In this document: positions 1 to 8,870 of the stretch, one piece after another | Layout: the number at the start of each line of letters is the position of its first letter | Position numbering within the stretch: the first letter of the stretch is position 1 | Assembly (NCBI GenBank): GCA_031262525.1 | Contig: JAISHM010000008.1 | Coordinates: forward strand, 1-44,234 | DNA length: 44,234 bases | Direction of reading: 5' to 3' | Origin: Rickettsiales bacterium | GTDB lineage: Bacteria > Pseudomonadota > Alphaproteobacteria > Rs-D84 | Program-made: the position numbers and the translations under genes | The notes under the pieces: generated by a model | What the model was told of the DNA's origin: nothing | The model's input: the letters and a program-made list of their open reading frames with translations, nothing else | Database searches by the model: none

Positions 1-321
1 TTTTTCATTAAATTTATCCTTTAACAAATTTTGATACAACGACCATAAAATCATCGCAATCCACAACATAAAAACAAACGAAAAAATTATCAGCAACGAA
101 TTATGTATCAACGATAATTGTTTTGCGATTTCATCAAATGTTTCGGACGCCAGAGGACAAACATACAGCGCGCTGTCCGCCACCGAATCGGGCAAAGCGT
201 GAATCGGTATAATCGGATAAATATGCAGTCCAAATGAAGACGCAACAATAATTGCAATTATCGCTAATACTGAAAAAATAAGAACTCCACTCATACCGCT
301 TATTTTATCATAAATTATCAT
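1..321 (-). CDS. Hypothetical two-helix membrane protein, partial
   Basis: This reading frame runs leftward and is still open at base 1, so the C-terminus lies outside the window; 107 codons are visible. The first methionine is at 321 and a second in-frame one is at 294; neither has a clear Shine-Dalgarno sequence. Two hydrophobic segments are visible, at about residues 13-27 (VLIFSVLAIIAIIVA) and 76-95 (LLIIFSFVFMLWIAMILW), joined by a 45-residue loop containing one Cys. This suggests a small inner-membrane protein with a periplasmic or cytoplasmic loop. It is divergent from alaS, whose promoter lies just upstream. I do not recognise the family. Confidence 0.55.
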   Translation of the reverse strand, partial: MIIYDKISGMSGVLIFSVLAIIAIIVASSFGLHIYPIIPIHALPDSVADSALYVCPLASETFDEIAKQLSLIHNSLLIIFSFVFMLWIAMILWSLYQNLLKDKFNEK

Positions 322-330
322 TAAATAAAA

Positions 331-359
331 TTGCTAATTGACAATTGTTGGTTTATAAT
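331..359 (+). promoter_or_regulatory. Sigma-70-type promoter of alaS
   Basis: TTGCTA (331-336) and TATAAT (354-359) are separated by exactly 17 bp. Transcription would start near 366, giving a leader of about 23 nt with an AAGG Shine-Dalgarno sequence before the alaS ATG at 389. Confidence 0.7.
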
Positions 360-388
360 TAAAATCAAAAAGAGCAAGGAAAATACAA

Positions 389-2128
389 ATGACTTATAAC
401 GAAATTCGTAAATTATTTTTGGATTTTATGGCGCGTAATGGGCATAAAATAGTCCCCAGTGCATCGCTGATTCCGGACGACCCATCGGTTATGTTCACGG
501 TCGCAGGCATGGTGCCGTTCAAGGATGTTTTTACAGAGAGATTGCCCGCACCCGCGCCACGCGTTGCTGATTCGCAAAAATGTTTACGCGCAGGCGGAAA
601 ACATAATGACCTGGAAGATGTCGGGTTTGACGGCTGGCACCATACTTTTTTCGAGATGTTGGGAAACTGGTCTTTTGGTGATTATTTCAAGCAAGAAGCA
701 ATTGAATTATCATGGGAGTTATTGACGCGTGATTTAGGGATTGACCCATCGCGCTTGGTCGTAACGACTCATATTACTGATGACGGGGCAACAAAAATTT
801 GGAAGCAATTGACGGGCAAGGACGCAATTCGTTTAGATAAACCCAATTGGTGGAGTATGGGCGATACCGGACCATGCGGCCCCTGCACAGAAATATTTTA
901 TGATTATGGCGCAGATGTCCCCGGCGGATTACCGGGCACGACGGACGAAGACGGCGGTCGCTATGTTGAAATTTGGAATAATGTTTTTATGCAATTTGAC
1001 CGCGCCGCGGATGGGATTTTAACCGACCTGCCCCATAAAAATGTTGATACAGGTGCGGGACTGGAACGCTGGGCGGCGATGTTACAGGGCGTGCGTGATA
1101 ATTATGACACGGATTTATTTGTCGCGTTAAAATCGGCACTGACCGATTTAACAGGGGTGCGCGAAAATGCGGAAAATACTCATAGTTTCAAGATTATTAC
1201 CGACCACTTGCGTGCGGTTGGATTTGCAATTGCGGACGGCGTCGTCCCCAGTAATACCGAGCGCGGTTATGTAATCCGCCGAATCCTGCGCCGCGCAATG
1301 CGCCAGGGGCAGGTTCTGGGACGGATGGGCGGGTTGCTATCGGAATTGTATCCAGCGTTGGTGGGGCAAATGGGCGATGCGTATCCAGAATTAAAAACAG
1401 AATCGGCGCGTGTTATTGAAACGATAAAAAAAGAAGAAAATGCTTTTTCGGATATGTTGCGAAATGGGATAAAGGTTTTGGATAAAGAATTGCAAAATGT
1501 GAACGACGGGGTCTTGCCTGGCGGAATTGCGTTTCGGTTATACGATACTTATGGATTTCCATTGGATTTAACCGAAAATATATTGCGCGAACGCGGAATA
1601 TCGGTGGATTTGGCGGGCTTTGACGCGGCAATGAGCGAACAGAAAGAGCGCAGTCGCAGCGCAGGTGTGTTCAAGGGCGGACTGGCGGACCATTCAGAGA
1701 AAACTACAAAATTGCACAGCGCGGCGCACTTATTACAGGGGGCGTTGCGGCGCGTACTGGGCGACGGAGTGTTCCAAAAGGGCAGCAATATCACGGCCGA
1801 GCGGTTGCGTTTTGATTTTTCCTTTGACCGCAAAATGACGGCCGAAGAAATAGCAGCGGTTGAAAAAATTGTAAATCAGGCGATTGCGGACGCGATTCCG
1901 ATTGAGTGCGAACAGATGTCGGTTGCAGACGCGAAAAATTCGGGCGCGCTGGGGGTATTTGAAAATAAATACGGGGATAGCGTTTCGGTTTATACGATGG
2001 GCGATTATTCGCGGGAAATCTGTGGTGGTCCGCATGCAAAAAATACAGCAGACTTAAAAAGTTTCAAGATTCAGAAAGAAGAATCCAGCGCGTCGGGCGT
2101 CCGCCGCATAAAGGCGATAATAGGGTAA
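389..2128 (+). CDS. alaS: Alanyl-tRNA synthetase, compact form
   Basis: Class II synthetase that charges tRNA-Ala with alanine. The catalytic and tRNA-recognition part fills residues 1 to about 435 (motifs around GNWSFGDYF and DTGPCGPCTEIF). The editing domain follows directly: HSAAH at residues 443-447 and CGGPH at 545-549 give the four zinc/editing ligands that clear Ser- and Gly-tRNA-Ala. The protein ends at residue 579, against about 870 in Escherichia coli. About 100 residues between the catalytic and editing domains (the beta-barrel) and the whole C-terminal C-Ala/DHHA1 oligomerisation domain are missing. The frame ends cleanly at TAA with a terminator directly behind it, so the short form looks genuine and not a frameshift. 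Confidence 0.95.
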   Translation: MTYNEIRKLFLDFMARNGHKIVPSASLIPDDPSVMFTVAGMVPFKDVFTERLPAPAPRVADSQKCLRAGGKHNDLEDVGFDGWHHTFFEMLGNWSFGDYFKQEAIELSWELLTRDLGIDPSRLVVTTHITDDGATKIWKQLTGKDAIRLDKPNWWSMGDTGPCGPCTEIFYDYGADVPGGLPGTTDEDGGRYVEIWNNVFMQFDRAADGILTDLPHKNVDTGAGLERWAAMLQGVRDNYDTDLFVALKSALTDLTGVRENAENTHSFKIITDHLRAVGFAIADGVVPSNTERGYVIRRILRRAMRQGQVLGRMGGLLSELYPALVGQMGDAYPELKTESARVIETIKKEENAFSDMLRNGIKVLDKELQNVNDGVLPGGIAFRLYDTYGFPLDLTENILRERGISVDLAGFDAAMSEQKERSRSAGVFKGGLADHSEKTTKLHSAAHLLQGALRRVLGDGVFQKGSNITAERLRFDFSFDRKMTAEEIAAVEKIVNQAIADAIPIECEQMSVADAKNSGALGVFENKYGDSVSVYTMGDYSREICGGPHAKNTADLKSFKIQKEESSASGVRRIKAIIG

Positions 2129-2130
2129 AA

Positions 2131-2156
2131 AAACGCGGAATTTTCCGCGTTTTGTT
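2131..2156. terminator. Rho-independent terminator between convergent alaS and the exported-protein gene
   Basis: AAACGCGGAA pairs with TTCCGCGTTT around a two-base loop, with A-tracts on the left and T-rich sequence on the right. It can serve both strands, ending alaS on plus and the 2157-3953 gene on minus. Confidence 0.8.
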
Positions 2157-3953
2157 TTACTTTATCAAACCCTTTCTATACAGATAATCGCGAAATGATG
2201 GCACAGAATAACTTTTCCGAAAATCTACATTTTCCAATCCGCCAACATTACAGAATATACTTGCGTCCTCGGCAATCCAATATCCCGCCGCCGCCGCCAA
2301 ACCAACGCCCGTTCCAATCATCAGTCCGCGCCCAATAGCCTTATCAAAAAAGCCGCGACCATCACCCAATTTTTTGGATATTTCAGACAAAGGAACCCCA
2401 TTTTGGATATTTGTAATTTGCTCTGCCGCCACATTTATATTTTGCAGCGCCGTCATTATCGCCGTAATTTGGTTATCATTACCAGAAATCTGATTCATAT
2501 TCTGTAAAGTCGCCAACGCACCATACGCCTGCATTAAAACATTATCGTTTTGCGCACCACTGCCGCCAATTACCTTGTTTAATTCGTCTTTATTACAATT
2601 TCCAAACTCCGTAATACCACGAATAGTTGAAAATTTGGGTCCCTGAATCAAAACATAATTCAATATTTTCCCATCTACGCCGCGCGCACTGGTTATATTA
2701 TTTTCAAATGTGTATTGCCCCAATGCCTCTACTAATTTTTTTCTGTTTTTGTCTGTGGTATTTGCATTATCAGAAACGAATTGTTTTATAAATTCCGCGC
2801 GCGACGCGTCCATTTGCACGGTTGCCGCATCACTCGATTCAGACGACCCCAGACCATCACGGAAATAACATTGTCCATTGTCCCAGTTATCCGAATTGCT
2901 CGCGCCCGTATAATACCCATAAGTCCCAGGCATTTTACTGCCCACGCTTTTTGCATATTCGTCCATACCTAGAATTTTCTTAAATTCGTGCCCTGCACAA
3001 TCTGCGGTCGTTGTGGTTGTGTTATGCATATTTTGGAACTGGCAATAAATATAATCATTTGTCGCAGCATTACATGCATCGGGATTTGCAGACACTTTTA
3101 TACGACCCCATTTACGCGCCCCAGATGCATTTGGCGATGTTAAATCACGAAAATTTTGCACCACACAGGCGTCAATCAGTTTATTCGCTGCATCAATTTT
3201 CGATTGTAAAGATGTTGCTGTTGCCAACGCATTTTTTAATTTTGCCACATCATCTGGATTTCCCAAGTCATATTCCGCACTGGCAAAAGTTATTTTTTTA
3301 CCACCCGCCCCAGTGGTGGCTGTGGCATCACCCGATTTTTTCTCTTCTTCCGATAACTTGTCTATTTTCTTTTGTTGGTTATGGTCAATAATTGCGCCAA
3401 TTCCCGTTCCAATTCCCGCGCCAGCCACTACCGCCAGGGGCGCAACATACTGGGTCGTCCGATACATAGTGTCAATTTGATTAAACAAGTCCGAATCGCA
3501 ACGCAAAATTTTATTCATATCTGTCAGTGTGCAAACATTTTTTCCGTCTTTTTTAATAACACCCGACCAGTTATGCGCACATACGGGAATCCGACAAGAC
3601 AACGACGCGTCATCAAAAACGCCATGCATTCCATCTGCCTCAATCCCCTGACAAGCGATTCGCGCCGTACAAATATCCACCCCCAACATTGGAATCACAT
3701 CACCGCATGGATTTGGCACCGGGTCTGGGTCCGGGGCTGGTTCCGGGTTTGGATTTGGTGTTGGGTCGGGATTACAACCCGGACAAGTATTTAACCCCAA
3801 TGACGGCATACGACCCACCGGCGCGACATTATTTGTTTGCACACTGGTCATAATCGCACCACGCACCGCACCCGGTCGCACCCGCGAAGACGCGGCATAC
3901 ACAGATGTCGCGCACATTACCGAAATCACAGCAAAACTGGTTAAAAATCTCAT
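2157..3953 (-). CDS. Large exported protein, Pro/Asp-rich linker, unknown function
   Basis: A 598-residue protein with a Sec signal peptide (residues 1 to about 20, ending VYAAS) followed by a VRPG motif also seen in the exported protein at 23217-24527. A CPGC pair and a proline/aspartate/asparagine linker of about 25 residues (repeating PDP, PNP, PEP) come next, then a Cys-containing domain and a Gly/Ala-rich hydrophobic segment at about 175-190 (VVAGAGIGTGIGAII). A long middle region with scattered Cys follows, then a second glycine-rich hydrophobic segment near the C-terminus (IGTGVGLAAAAGYWI). This suggests a periplasmic or outer-envelope protein with two glycine-zipper-like membrane segments. 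I recognise no catalytic motif. It stands alone between two terminators or divergent promoters. Confidence 0.8.
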   Translation of the reverse strand: MRFLTSFAVISVMCATSVYAASSRVRPGAVRGAIMTSVQTNNVAPVGRMPSLGLNTCPGCNPDPTPNPNPEPAPDPDPVPNPCGDVIPMLGVDICTARIACQGIEADGMHGVFDDASLSCRIPVCAHNWSGVIKKDGKNVCTLTDMNKILRCDSDLFNQIDTMYRTTQYVAPLAVVAGAGIGTGIGAIIDHNQQKKIDKLSEEEKKSGDATATTGAGGKKITFASAEYDLGNPDDVAKLKNALATATSLQSKIDAANKLIDACVVQNFRDLTSPNASGARKWGRIKVSANPDACNAATNDYIYCQFQNMHNTTTTTADCAGHEFKKILGMDEYAKSVGSKMPGTYGYYTGASNSDNWDNGQCYFRDGLGSSESSDAATVQMDASRAEFIKQFVSDNANTTDKNRKKLVEALGQYTFENNITSARGVDGKILNYVLIQGPKFSTIRGITEFGNCNKDELNKVIGGSGAQNDNVLMQAYGALATLQNMNQISGNDNQITAIMTALQNINVAAEQITNIQNGVPLSEISKKLGDGRGFFDKAIGRGLMIGTGVGLAAAAGYWIAEDASIFCNVGGLENVDFRKSYSVPSFRDYLYRKGLIK

Positions 3954-4002
3954 CTCTCACCCTTTTTATTTATAAATAATTATATCACATATTATAAAAC
4001 AT

Positions 4003-4031
4003 TTGTAAGATTTTTTTATTTATGATAAAAT
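4003..4031 (+). promoter_or_regulatory. Promoter placing transcription start at the next gene's ATG
   Basis: TTGTAA (4003-4008), a 17-bp spacer and TAAAAT (4026-4031). The start point would fall at about 4038-4040, on the ATG of the following gene, which has no Shine-Dalgarno sequence. A leaderless mRNA is the inference. Confidence 0.45.
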
Positions 4032-4039
4032 GGTATTAA

Positions 4040-4405
4040 ATGAGAAAAATTATCGCACTTTGTTTAATGTTTTCGGCCGTATGCATGTTTGGCGCGGCGC
4101 GTGCGAATGAATGGTTGCCTAACTTTGAAGACATTCCAAAAATGGAAAAAACCTATGTTATAGAGGACGATGGCTTTGTATATTCGCAACCCGATGGTAA
4201 AATTGTCCAAACAACAATCGCCAGTGATGATGTTTCACGCCGTCAGTTTCAACGCTTTTATCGCGACGCGTTAGATGAATTGGGTTGGGAAAATTTAACT
4301 GATAATCGCAAGATGCAAATTTTTGCGCGCGATGGAAATGTCCTTCGCATAGAAATTGTTGAGACGGACCCATTGAACGCGCGATTTACATTGGCCCCCA
4401 AATAA
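4040..4405 (+). CDS. Small exported protein, unknown function
   Basis: A 121-residue protein with a signal peptide (residues 1 to about 22, cleavage near AARA-NE). The mature part of about 99 residues is hydrophilic, without Cys, with a central FYRDALDELGW stretch. That stretch resembles short conserved alphaproteobacterial periplasmic proteins whose function is not known to me. The start at 4040 is supported by the signal peptide. No ribosome-binding site precedes it and a promoter lies close upstream, suggesting leaderless translation. A shared bidirectional terminator follows directly. Confidence 0.8.
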   Translation: MRKIIALCLMFSAVCMFGAARANEWLPNFEDIPKMEKTYVIEDDGFVYSQPDGKIVQTTIASDDVSRRQFQRFYRDALDELGWENLTDNRKMQIFARDGNVLRIEIVETDPLNARFTLAPK

Positions 4406-4436
4406 AAAAAAACGCCGAATAACGGCGTTTTTTTTA
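4405..4436. terminator. Bidirectional terminator
   Basis: AACGCCG/CGGCGTT stem (4411-4429) flanked by a long A-run on the left and a T-run on the right. It lies between the plus-strand gene ending at 4405 and the minus-strand glycosyltransferase ending at 4437. Confidence 0.85.
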
Positions 4437-5299
4437 TTAAATTCGTTTAATCCATAATGGAATAAAACCGAATAATCTGTAAAATATTTTACCTTTTTTG
4501 GGCTTGCGTCTGATTTTTATAATTGGGATATTTAACCACTTTGATTTATGTGGGTCATACGATTTTATATAATTTTGATAGTCTTTATCTGGGGTCAAAA
4601 AATCCAGCATATTTTGATTTACACGCATAGAATTTTTAACCGATTTATCTTTTTGTGTAATTGTCCCATTTGTTAAATGCCATCTGTATTTTACCAATAC
4701 ATCTGGTAAATTACAAACCCTGGACACCATCAGCATACGCACCCATAAATCATAATCTTCGGTAGTGTCATAATCCGGGTCATACCGCAAACCATATTGG
4801 TCCAGCAACGATTTACGCATCATCACCGACGAACTGACTAACTGGTTATATTTTCTTATAAAATCCATAAAATAAACATTCTGGGGCCGCAGATATATAA
4901 AATTTTTAGTCCCGAACATTTCAACACTGGTTCCCAACACACCAACATCTGGGTGAGAGTCCAAAAATGCAACCTGTTTTTCAAACCTTTCCGGCAAAGA
5001 AATATCATCTTGGTCTGTGCGCGCGATATATTCACCACGACATAAGTCCAACCCCGAATTCAGCGCGAATACATGCCCTGAATTTTTTTATTATCAACAA
5101 ACCTTATCCGTGGGTCGGTATAAGAACGAATGATTTTTGCGGTGTCATCGGTGCTGCCATCATTTATAATAATAAATTCAAAATCCGTGAATGTTTGTCC
5201 CAAAATTGAATCCATGGTTTCACGGATGAATTCTGCGCCGTTAAACACACCCATAACAACAGAAATCTTTGGAGTTTTTGTTTTTTTGACTATTGCCAT
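4437..5299 (-). pseudogene. Family 2 glycosyltransferase, frameshifted at an A7 tract
   Basis: The N-terminal part (5299 to 5060) has the GT-A Rossmann start ISVVMGVFNGAEFI and the NDGSTDD motif. The C-terminal part (to 4437) has ARTDQDDISLPERF, the DxD metal/nucleotide-sugar site, and a GT2-like tail. They are in different frames. Adding one A to the minus-strand A7 run (5083-5089 on the plus strand) restores one continuous frame reading VDNKKNSGHVFALNSGLDL, a typical GT2 sequence, and gives a protein of about 287 residues. The product would move a sugar from an activated donor onto an envelope glycan. The break may be a real mutation, a phase-variable tract, or a sequencing error. Confidence 0.85.
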
Positions 5300-5367
5300 A
5301 TTTTTTAATCCTTTGTTGCTTTGTTTAACTTTATCATTATTTTATTATTTTTTACAATTTTTTTTTC

Positions 5368-5373
5368 TATACT
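5368..5373 (+). promoter_or_regulatory. Probable -10 element of recO
   Basis: TATACT lies seven bases before the ATGATG start of recO. There is no good -35 hexamer and no Shine-Dalgarno sequence, so the mRNA may begin at or next to the start codon. Confidence 0.4.
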
Positions 5374-5379
5374 GAACAC

Positions 5380-6024
5380 ATGATGAAACTGGAATCAGTC
5401 GGAATTTTAATAGAACTGCGATGGGTTGGCGAACGCGATGCGGTGGCACGGATTTTTTCGCGCGACCACGGAATTATGGTCGGAATAATACGCGGCGCGG
5501 CGGTGGCAAAAAAGAATAAACCCTTGGTCGGGCAAATCGGTAATGTTTCGTGGAATGCGCGCCTGGACTCGCAACTGGGTGTGTTTCATTGGGAATCAGA
5601 ACAAAATATGGTGGCGGATAATTTTTTTAATTCGGACGCGCTGGGGTTTATAAATTCTGCATTTGGTTTGCTGTCGGCAATGTTGCCAGAGCGGGAGAAA
5701 TACGAAACAATGTGGATAAAAACGAAAGAGTTTTTATCGGGTGAAATTTCATCAGAAACTTATCTGGATTGGGAGATTTTATTATTAGCCGAACTGGGGT
5801 ATGCAATTGACCAAAGCAATTGTGGCGGATGCGGATGCCGGAACGAGTTGACGCATTTATCACCACGCACTGGTCACGCAGTATGCGCAAAATGCGCAGA
5901 GCCGTTTTTGGGGCGGCTTTATCCCCTGCCCTTGAATCTGGGAATAACGCGAAAATTTTTGGAAAAAATCATAGTGGAAATGGGTGGTCGCGACCTGCCC
6001 CTGGGACGAAAAATTATACACTAG
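5380..6024 (+). CDS. recO: DNA repair protein RecO
   Basis: RecO binds single-stranded DNA and, with RecR, loads RecA onto SSB-coated gaps. The 214-residue protein has the N-terminal OB-fold pattern (ERDAVARIFSRDHGIMVGIIRGA), a central helical part, and a zinc-finger-like Cys cluster (CGGCGC near residue 147, then CAKCA near 172). Length is slightly below the usual 230-250. The start is the ATGATG pair at 5380/5383, without a Shine-Dalgarno sequence. The gene ends in TAG, a rare stop in this window, followed two codons later by TGA. tRNA-Ser and argS follow on the same strand. Confidence 0.9.
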   Translation: MMKLESVGILIELRWVGERDAVARIFSRDHGIMVGIIRGAAVAKKNKPLVGQIGNVSWNARLDSQLGVFHWESEQNMVADNFFNSDALGFINSAFGLLSAMLPEREKYETMWIKTKEFLSGEISSETYLDWEILLLAELGYAIDQSNCGGCGCRNELTHLSPRTGHAVCAKCAEPFLGRLYPLPLNLGITRKFLEKIIVEMGGRDLPLGRKIIH

Positions 6025-6122
6025 TATTGATGTAAAATTTAATAACTTGAAAAATGAACAAAGTCCTTGTATAATAACGCGAAAACTTCGAAAAGAAGGC
6101 GCAGTAAGCAAATAAATTTTTT

Positions 6123-6212
6123 GGATGGGTGGCAGAGTGGTTGAATGCAACGGTCTTGAAAACCGTCATAGCGGCAACGCTATCGGGGGTTCGAATCCCC
6201 CCCCATCCGCCA
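6123..6212 (+). tRNA. tRNA-Ser (anticodon UGA)
   Basis: The acceptor stem GGATGGG pairs with CCCATCC; discriminator G and encoded CCA end at 6212. The anticodon loop reads CTTGAAA, giving UGA. The long variable arm (TAGCG, loop, CGCTA) is typical of a type II serine tRNA. The T-arm is GGGGG-TTCGAAT-CCCCC. Confidence 0.96.
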
Positions 6213-6241
6213 TCTTTTTTTATAAACCGAACGGGCAAAAA

Positions 6242-7987
6242 ATGAGTTTCTTTGATACAATTTCATCACAAATTAAATCAGTAATTGCGGAAATTCCAGA
6301 AATCGCGAATACGAACGCGCCATTGGAAAATATCGCAATTGAAATTCCAAAAACACGAGAATTTGGCGACTTTTCAACAAATGCGGCAATGATTTTAACG
6401 CGTGCAATGCGCATTCCACCACGCGACATTGCGGCAATAATTATCCCGTATATATCCGCCCTGACCTTTGTGTCAGATGTGTCTGTGGCGGGACCAGGAT
6501 TTATAAATATAAAAGTTCGCGATGAATTTATTATTCATTCAATGCTAAATACAAAACACGAAAAAACCGACACACCGATGATTATTGATATGGACTATGG
6601 CTCTTATAATGTGGCAAAGTCCCTGCATATTGGGCATTTACGTCCGGGTGTTGTGGGGGACGCGATGTATCGTATCGCGCGCGATTTGGGACATAAACCA
6701 ATTTCTTATAATCATATGGGGGACTGGGGTCGTCCGATGGCATTGGTAATTGCGTGGATTTGGGATTTACATCCTGATTGGCCTTTTTTCCAAACTCCGT
6801 TTGTAATGCCCGATGATTTGTCCCCGTATCAAATTGACGCCGAGAGATTAAATACTTTTTATCCAGCGTCCAGCGCGCGTGCAAAATCCGACCCAGAATA
6901 TATGGAGTGCGTGCGTATGATAAAGGCTGAATTGCAAAACGGCAATCCGGGATATACCGCATTATATAATATCTTTTTACCAATATCATTGGCGCAGATG
7001 GATAATGTTATTTGCCGGTTAAATATGTTGCCTTTTGACCGCCCCTTGGGCGAAAAAAATGCGGCAAAATATCTGGGCGCGACCGAAGAAATTTTGCGTA
7101 AAAAAAATATGATAGAAAAATCAGACGGCGCGGAAATTATTGTGGTGCGTCGCGAAGACGATAATGCACCGATGCCACCCTTGATGTGGTTGGATTCGCG
7201 CGGCGGGGACACATACGATTCAACGGACCTGGCGGCGATTTATTATCGTAAAATTACGGACAATCCGGATAAAATTTTATACTTTACAGATACGCGTCAA
7301 AACCTGCATTTTCAACAAGTCTTTCGTGGTGCGGATATGGCGGGGATTATGCCATACGATAAAATGGAGCATATTGGATTCGGCACAATCAACGGCGCGG
7401 ACGGCGGACCTTTTAAGACACGCGGTGGCGAAACACCCGAACTGATTGGGATTTTGGATATGGTTGAAAACGCGGTGCGGATGCGCGCGGCGTCGGCGAA
7501 CAAAGATTTAAGCAAAGAAAATATCGCAGATATCGCGTTATCGGCGATAAAATTTAATGACTATTTACATGATGTTCGTTCGGATTATATCTTTGACCCA
7601 GACGCAATTACCAGTTTCGAAGGACGCACAGGACCATACATTTTATATACCGCGGTTCGGTTAAAATCCGTATTGGCACGCGCATCAGATATAACGCCGA
7701 AATTATCAGATAATCTGGCAATGGACGAGCGTAATTTATTACTGACGATTTTGGATTTTCCGCGTGTATTGGGGACGGCGTTTGCGCGTCGCGCGCCGGA
7801 TATTTTGGCAAATTATATTTATGATTTGGCGCAACTGACAAATACTTTTTATCATAATTGCCCAATAATGCGTGATGACATAGACAACAAAACCAGACAA
7901 CACAGACTGGCAATAGTGGAAAAAACATTGGGTATTTTAGAGCGCGGCATAGATTTAATGGGAATGCGTGTCCCAGACAAGATGTAA
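6242..7987 (+). CDS. argS: Arginyl-tRNA synthetase
   Basis: Class I synthetase that attaches arginine to tRNA-Arg. The chosen ATG at 6242 gives 581 residues and a proper N-terminal Add1 domain (MSFFDTISSQIKSVI). The open frame extends further upstream, but that part overlaps tRNA-Ser and cannot be coding. The HIGH motif is in AKSLHIGHLRPG. FKTRGGE is the ArgRS version of the second signature, where a canonical KMSKS is usually lacking. The C-terminal helical anticodon-binding domain contains GRTGPYILYTAVRLKSV. Length is normal. The Shine-Dalgarno sequence is weak. Confidence 0.97.
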   Translation: MSFFDTISSQIKSVIAEIPEIANTNAPLENIAIEIPKTREFGDFSTNAAMILTRAMRIPPRDIAAIIIPYISALTFVSDVSVAGPGFINIKVRDEFIIHSMLNTKHEKTDTPMIIDMDYGSYNVAKSLHIGHLRPGVVGDAMYRIARDLGHKPISYNHMGDWGRPMALVIAWIWDLHPDWPFFQTPFVMPDDLSPYQIDAERLNTFYPASSARAKSDPEYMECVRMIKAELQNGNPGYTALYNIFLPISLAQMDNVICRLNMLPFDRPLGEKNAAKYLGATEEILRKKNMIEKSDGAEIIVVRREDDNAPMPPLMWLDSRGGDTYDSTDLAAIYYRKITDNPDKILYFTDTRQNLHFQQVFRGADMAGIMPYDKMEHIGFGTINGADGGPFKTRGGETPELIGILDMVENAVRMRAASANKDLSKENIADIALSAIKFNDYLHDVRSDYIFDPDAITSFEGRTGPYILYTAVRLKSVLARASDITPKLSDNLAMDERNLLLTILDFPRVLGTAFARRAPDILANYIYDLAQLTNTFYHNCPIMRDDIDNKTRQHRLAIVEKTLGILERGIDLMGMRVPDKM

Positions 7988-8014
7988 ATAATACTTGATA
8001 ATTATTTCTATCAA

Positions 8015-8212
8015 TTGGCAAAATTACAAACAACATATTCCGATATTGTAAAAGCAGATGAAGAATTACAAAAAACAAACTCGGAATTAAATTGGATTGA
8101 AAAACAAATTCGGGAATTGGACAAAACATATTTTGCCGCCGAAGACGCAAAACATATGAAACAGATAAAAGAAAACTATTATCGTTTATTCGGCGAACGG
8201 CCAGGTATGTAA
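8015..8212 (+). CDS. Small coiled-coil protein, doubtful
   Basis: This is a 65-codon frame with a TTG start in the same frame as argS, beginning nine codons after the argS stop. The product is charged and predicted mostly helical (DIVKADEELQKTNSELNWI), ending in YRLFGERPGM. It lacks a Shine-Dalgarno sequence. A strong bidirectional terminator follows 14 bp after its stop, which fits it being the last gene of the argS transcript. I do not recognise a family. It could also be non-coding spacer. Confidence 0.45.
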   Translation: MAKLQTTYSDIVKADEELQKTNSELNWIEKQIRELDKTYFAAEDAKHMKQIKENYYRLFGERPGM

Positions 8213-8225
8213 TATATCAAAAAAA

Positions 8226-8253
8226 GGTGTTGAAATTTCAACACCTTTTTTTT
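8226..8253. terminator. Bidirectional terminator
   Basis: Perfect palindrome GGTGTTGAAATTTCAACACC (8226-8245) with A-run before and T-run after. It lies between the argS transcript and the convergent exported-protein gene. Confidence 0.88.
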
Positions 8254-8260
8254 ACACATT

Positions 8261-8839
8261 TTATTGATTACGTATTATACTGCACAAACCGCCGTCTCGC
8301 TCTGTATATTCTGTCGAGAATGGGGCTTTTGAACAACTATGTTTACTAATCACACAATCGATACGATATGTATTGCTTTCGTTAATATATCCATTATTCG
8401 CCAAACACCAACCAATTTTATCATTATCTTCATTGTCGGCATCTGCATCAAATAAATTACCAAACTTAAACACTCTGTACCCAGTGTGGCCACCAACACA
8501 TGTTATATAACCATTATTATCTGCACCAATAAAGTGAGATGTTGGCGTACATCCAGCAACAAGATAATCCACCCAAGTTTGAACTATATTTATTGCATGC
8601 ATAGGGTCAGAAAAATTCAAGCTATTAAAACGCGTTTGACAATAAATTACATAATTACCCGAAGTATCTTCACATGGATTTTTAGGAACACAAACCCCGT
8701 CTGATTCAACCCAGACCCGGTCCGCGGATTTCGCACACAGAGATTTTAATTTTTCACGATTATCATCCGCGCCAAACGCGTTATTCATCGCGCCAATCGC
8801 AAAGACCACAATCAACGATGTTAAAATATTTTTTTTCAT
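8261..8839 (-). CDS. Exported Cys-containing protein, unknown function
   Basis: The start at 8839 (MKKNILTSLIVVFAIG) is preceded by GGAAGAAAA and gives a signal peptide cleaved near NAFGA-DD. A longer upstream frame would bury the signal peptide. The mature part of about 168 residues has roughly ten cysteines (CAKS, CVPKNPC, CQTR, CTPTS, CVGG, CLAN, CVIS, CSKA, CSII), an even-number pattern suggesting disulfides. It is the last gene of a minus-strand run of three exported proteins (9570 to 8261) and ends at a shared terminator. No known domain is recognised. Confidence 0.75.
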   Translation of the reverse strand: MKKNILTSLIVVFAIGAMNNAFGADDNREKLKSLCAKSADRVWVESDGVCVPKNPCEDTSGNYVIYCQTRFNSLNFSDPMHAINIVQTWVDYLVAGCTPTSHFIGADNNGYITCVGGHTGYRVFKFGNLFDADADNEDNDKIGWCLANNGYINESNTYRIDCVISKHSCSKAPFSTEYTERDGGLCSIIRNQ

Positions 8840-8870
8840 TTTTCTTCCTTTTGGTTTTGTTGTTTGTTTG

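Noticed and set aside
6125-6241. Extended N-terminus of argS starting at 6125
   Set aside because: The extension is the tRNA-Ser gene read as protein; the family N-terminus starts at 6242.
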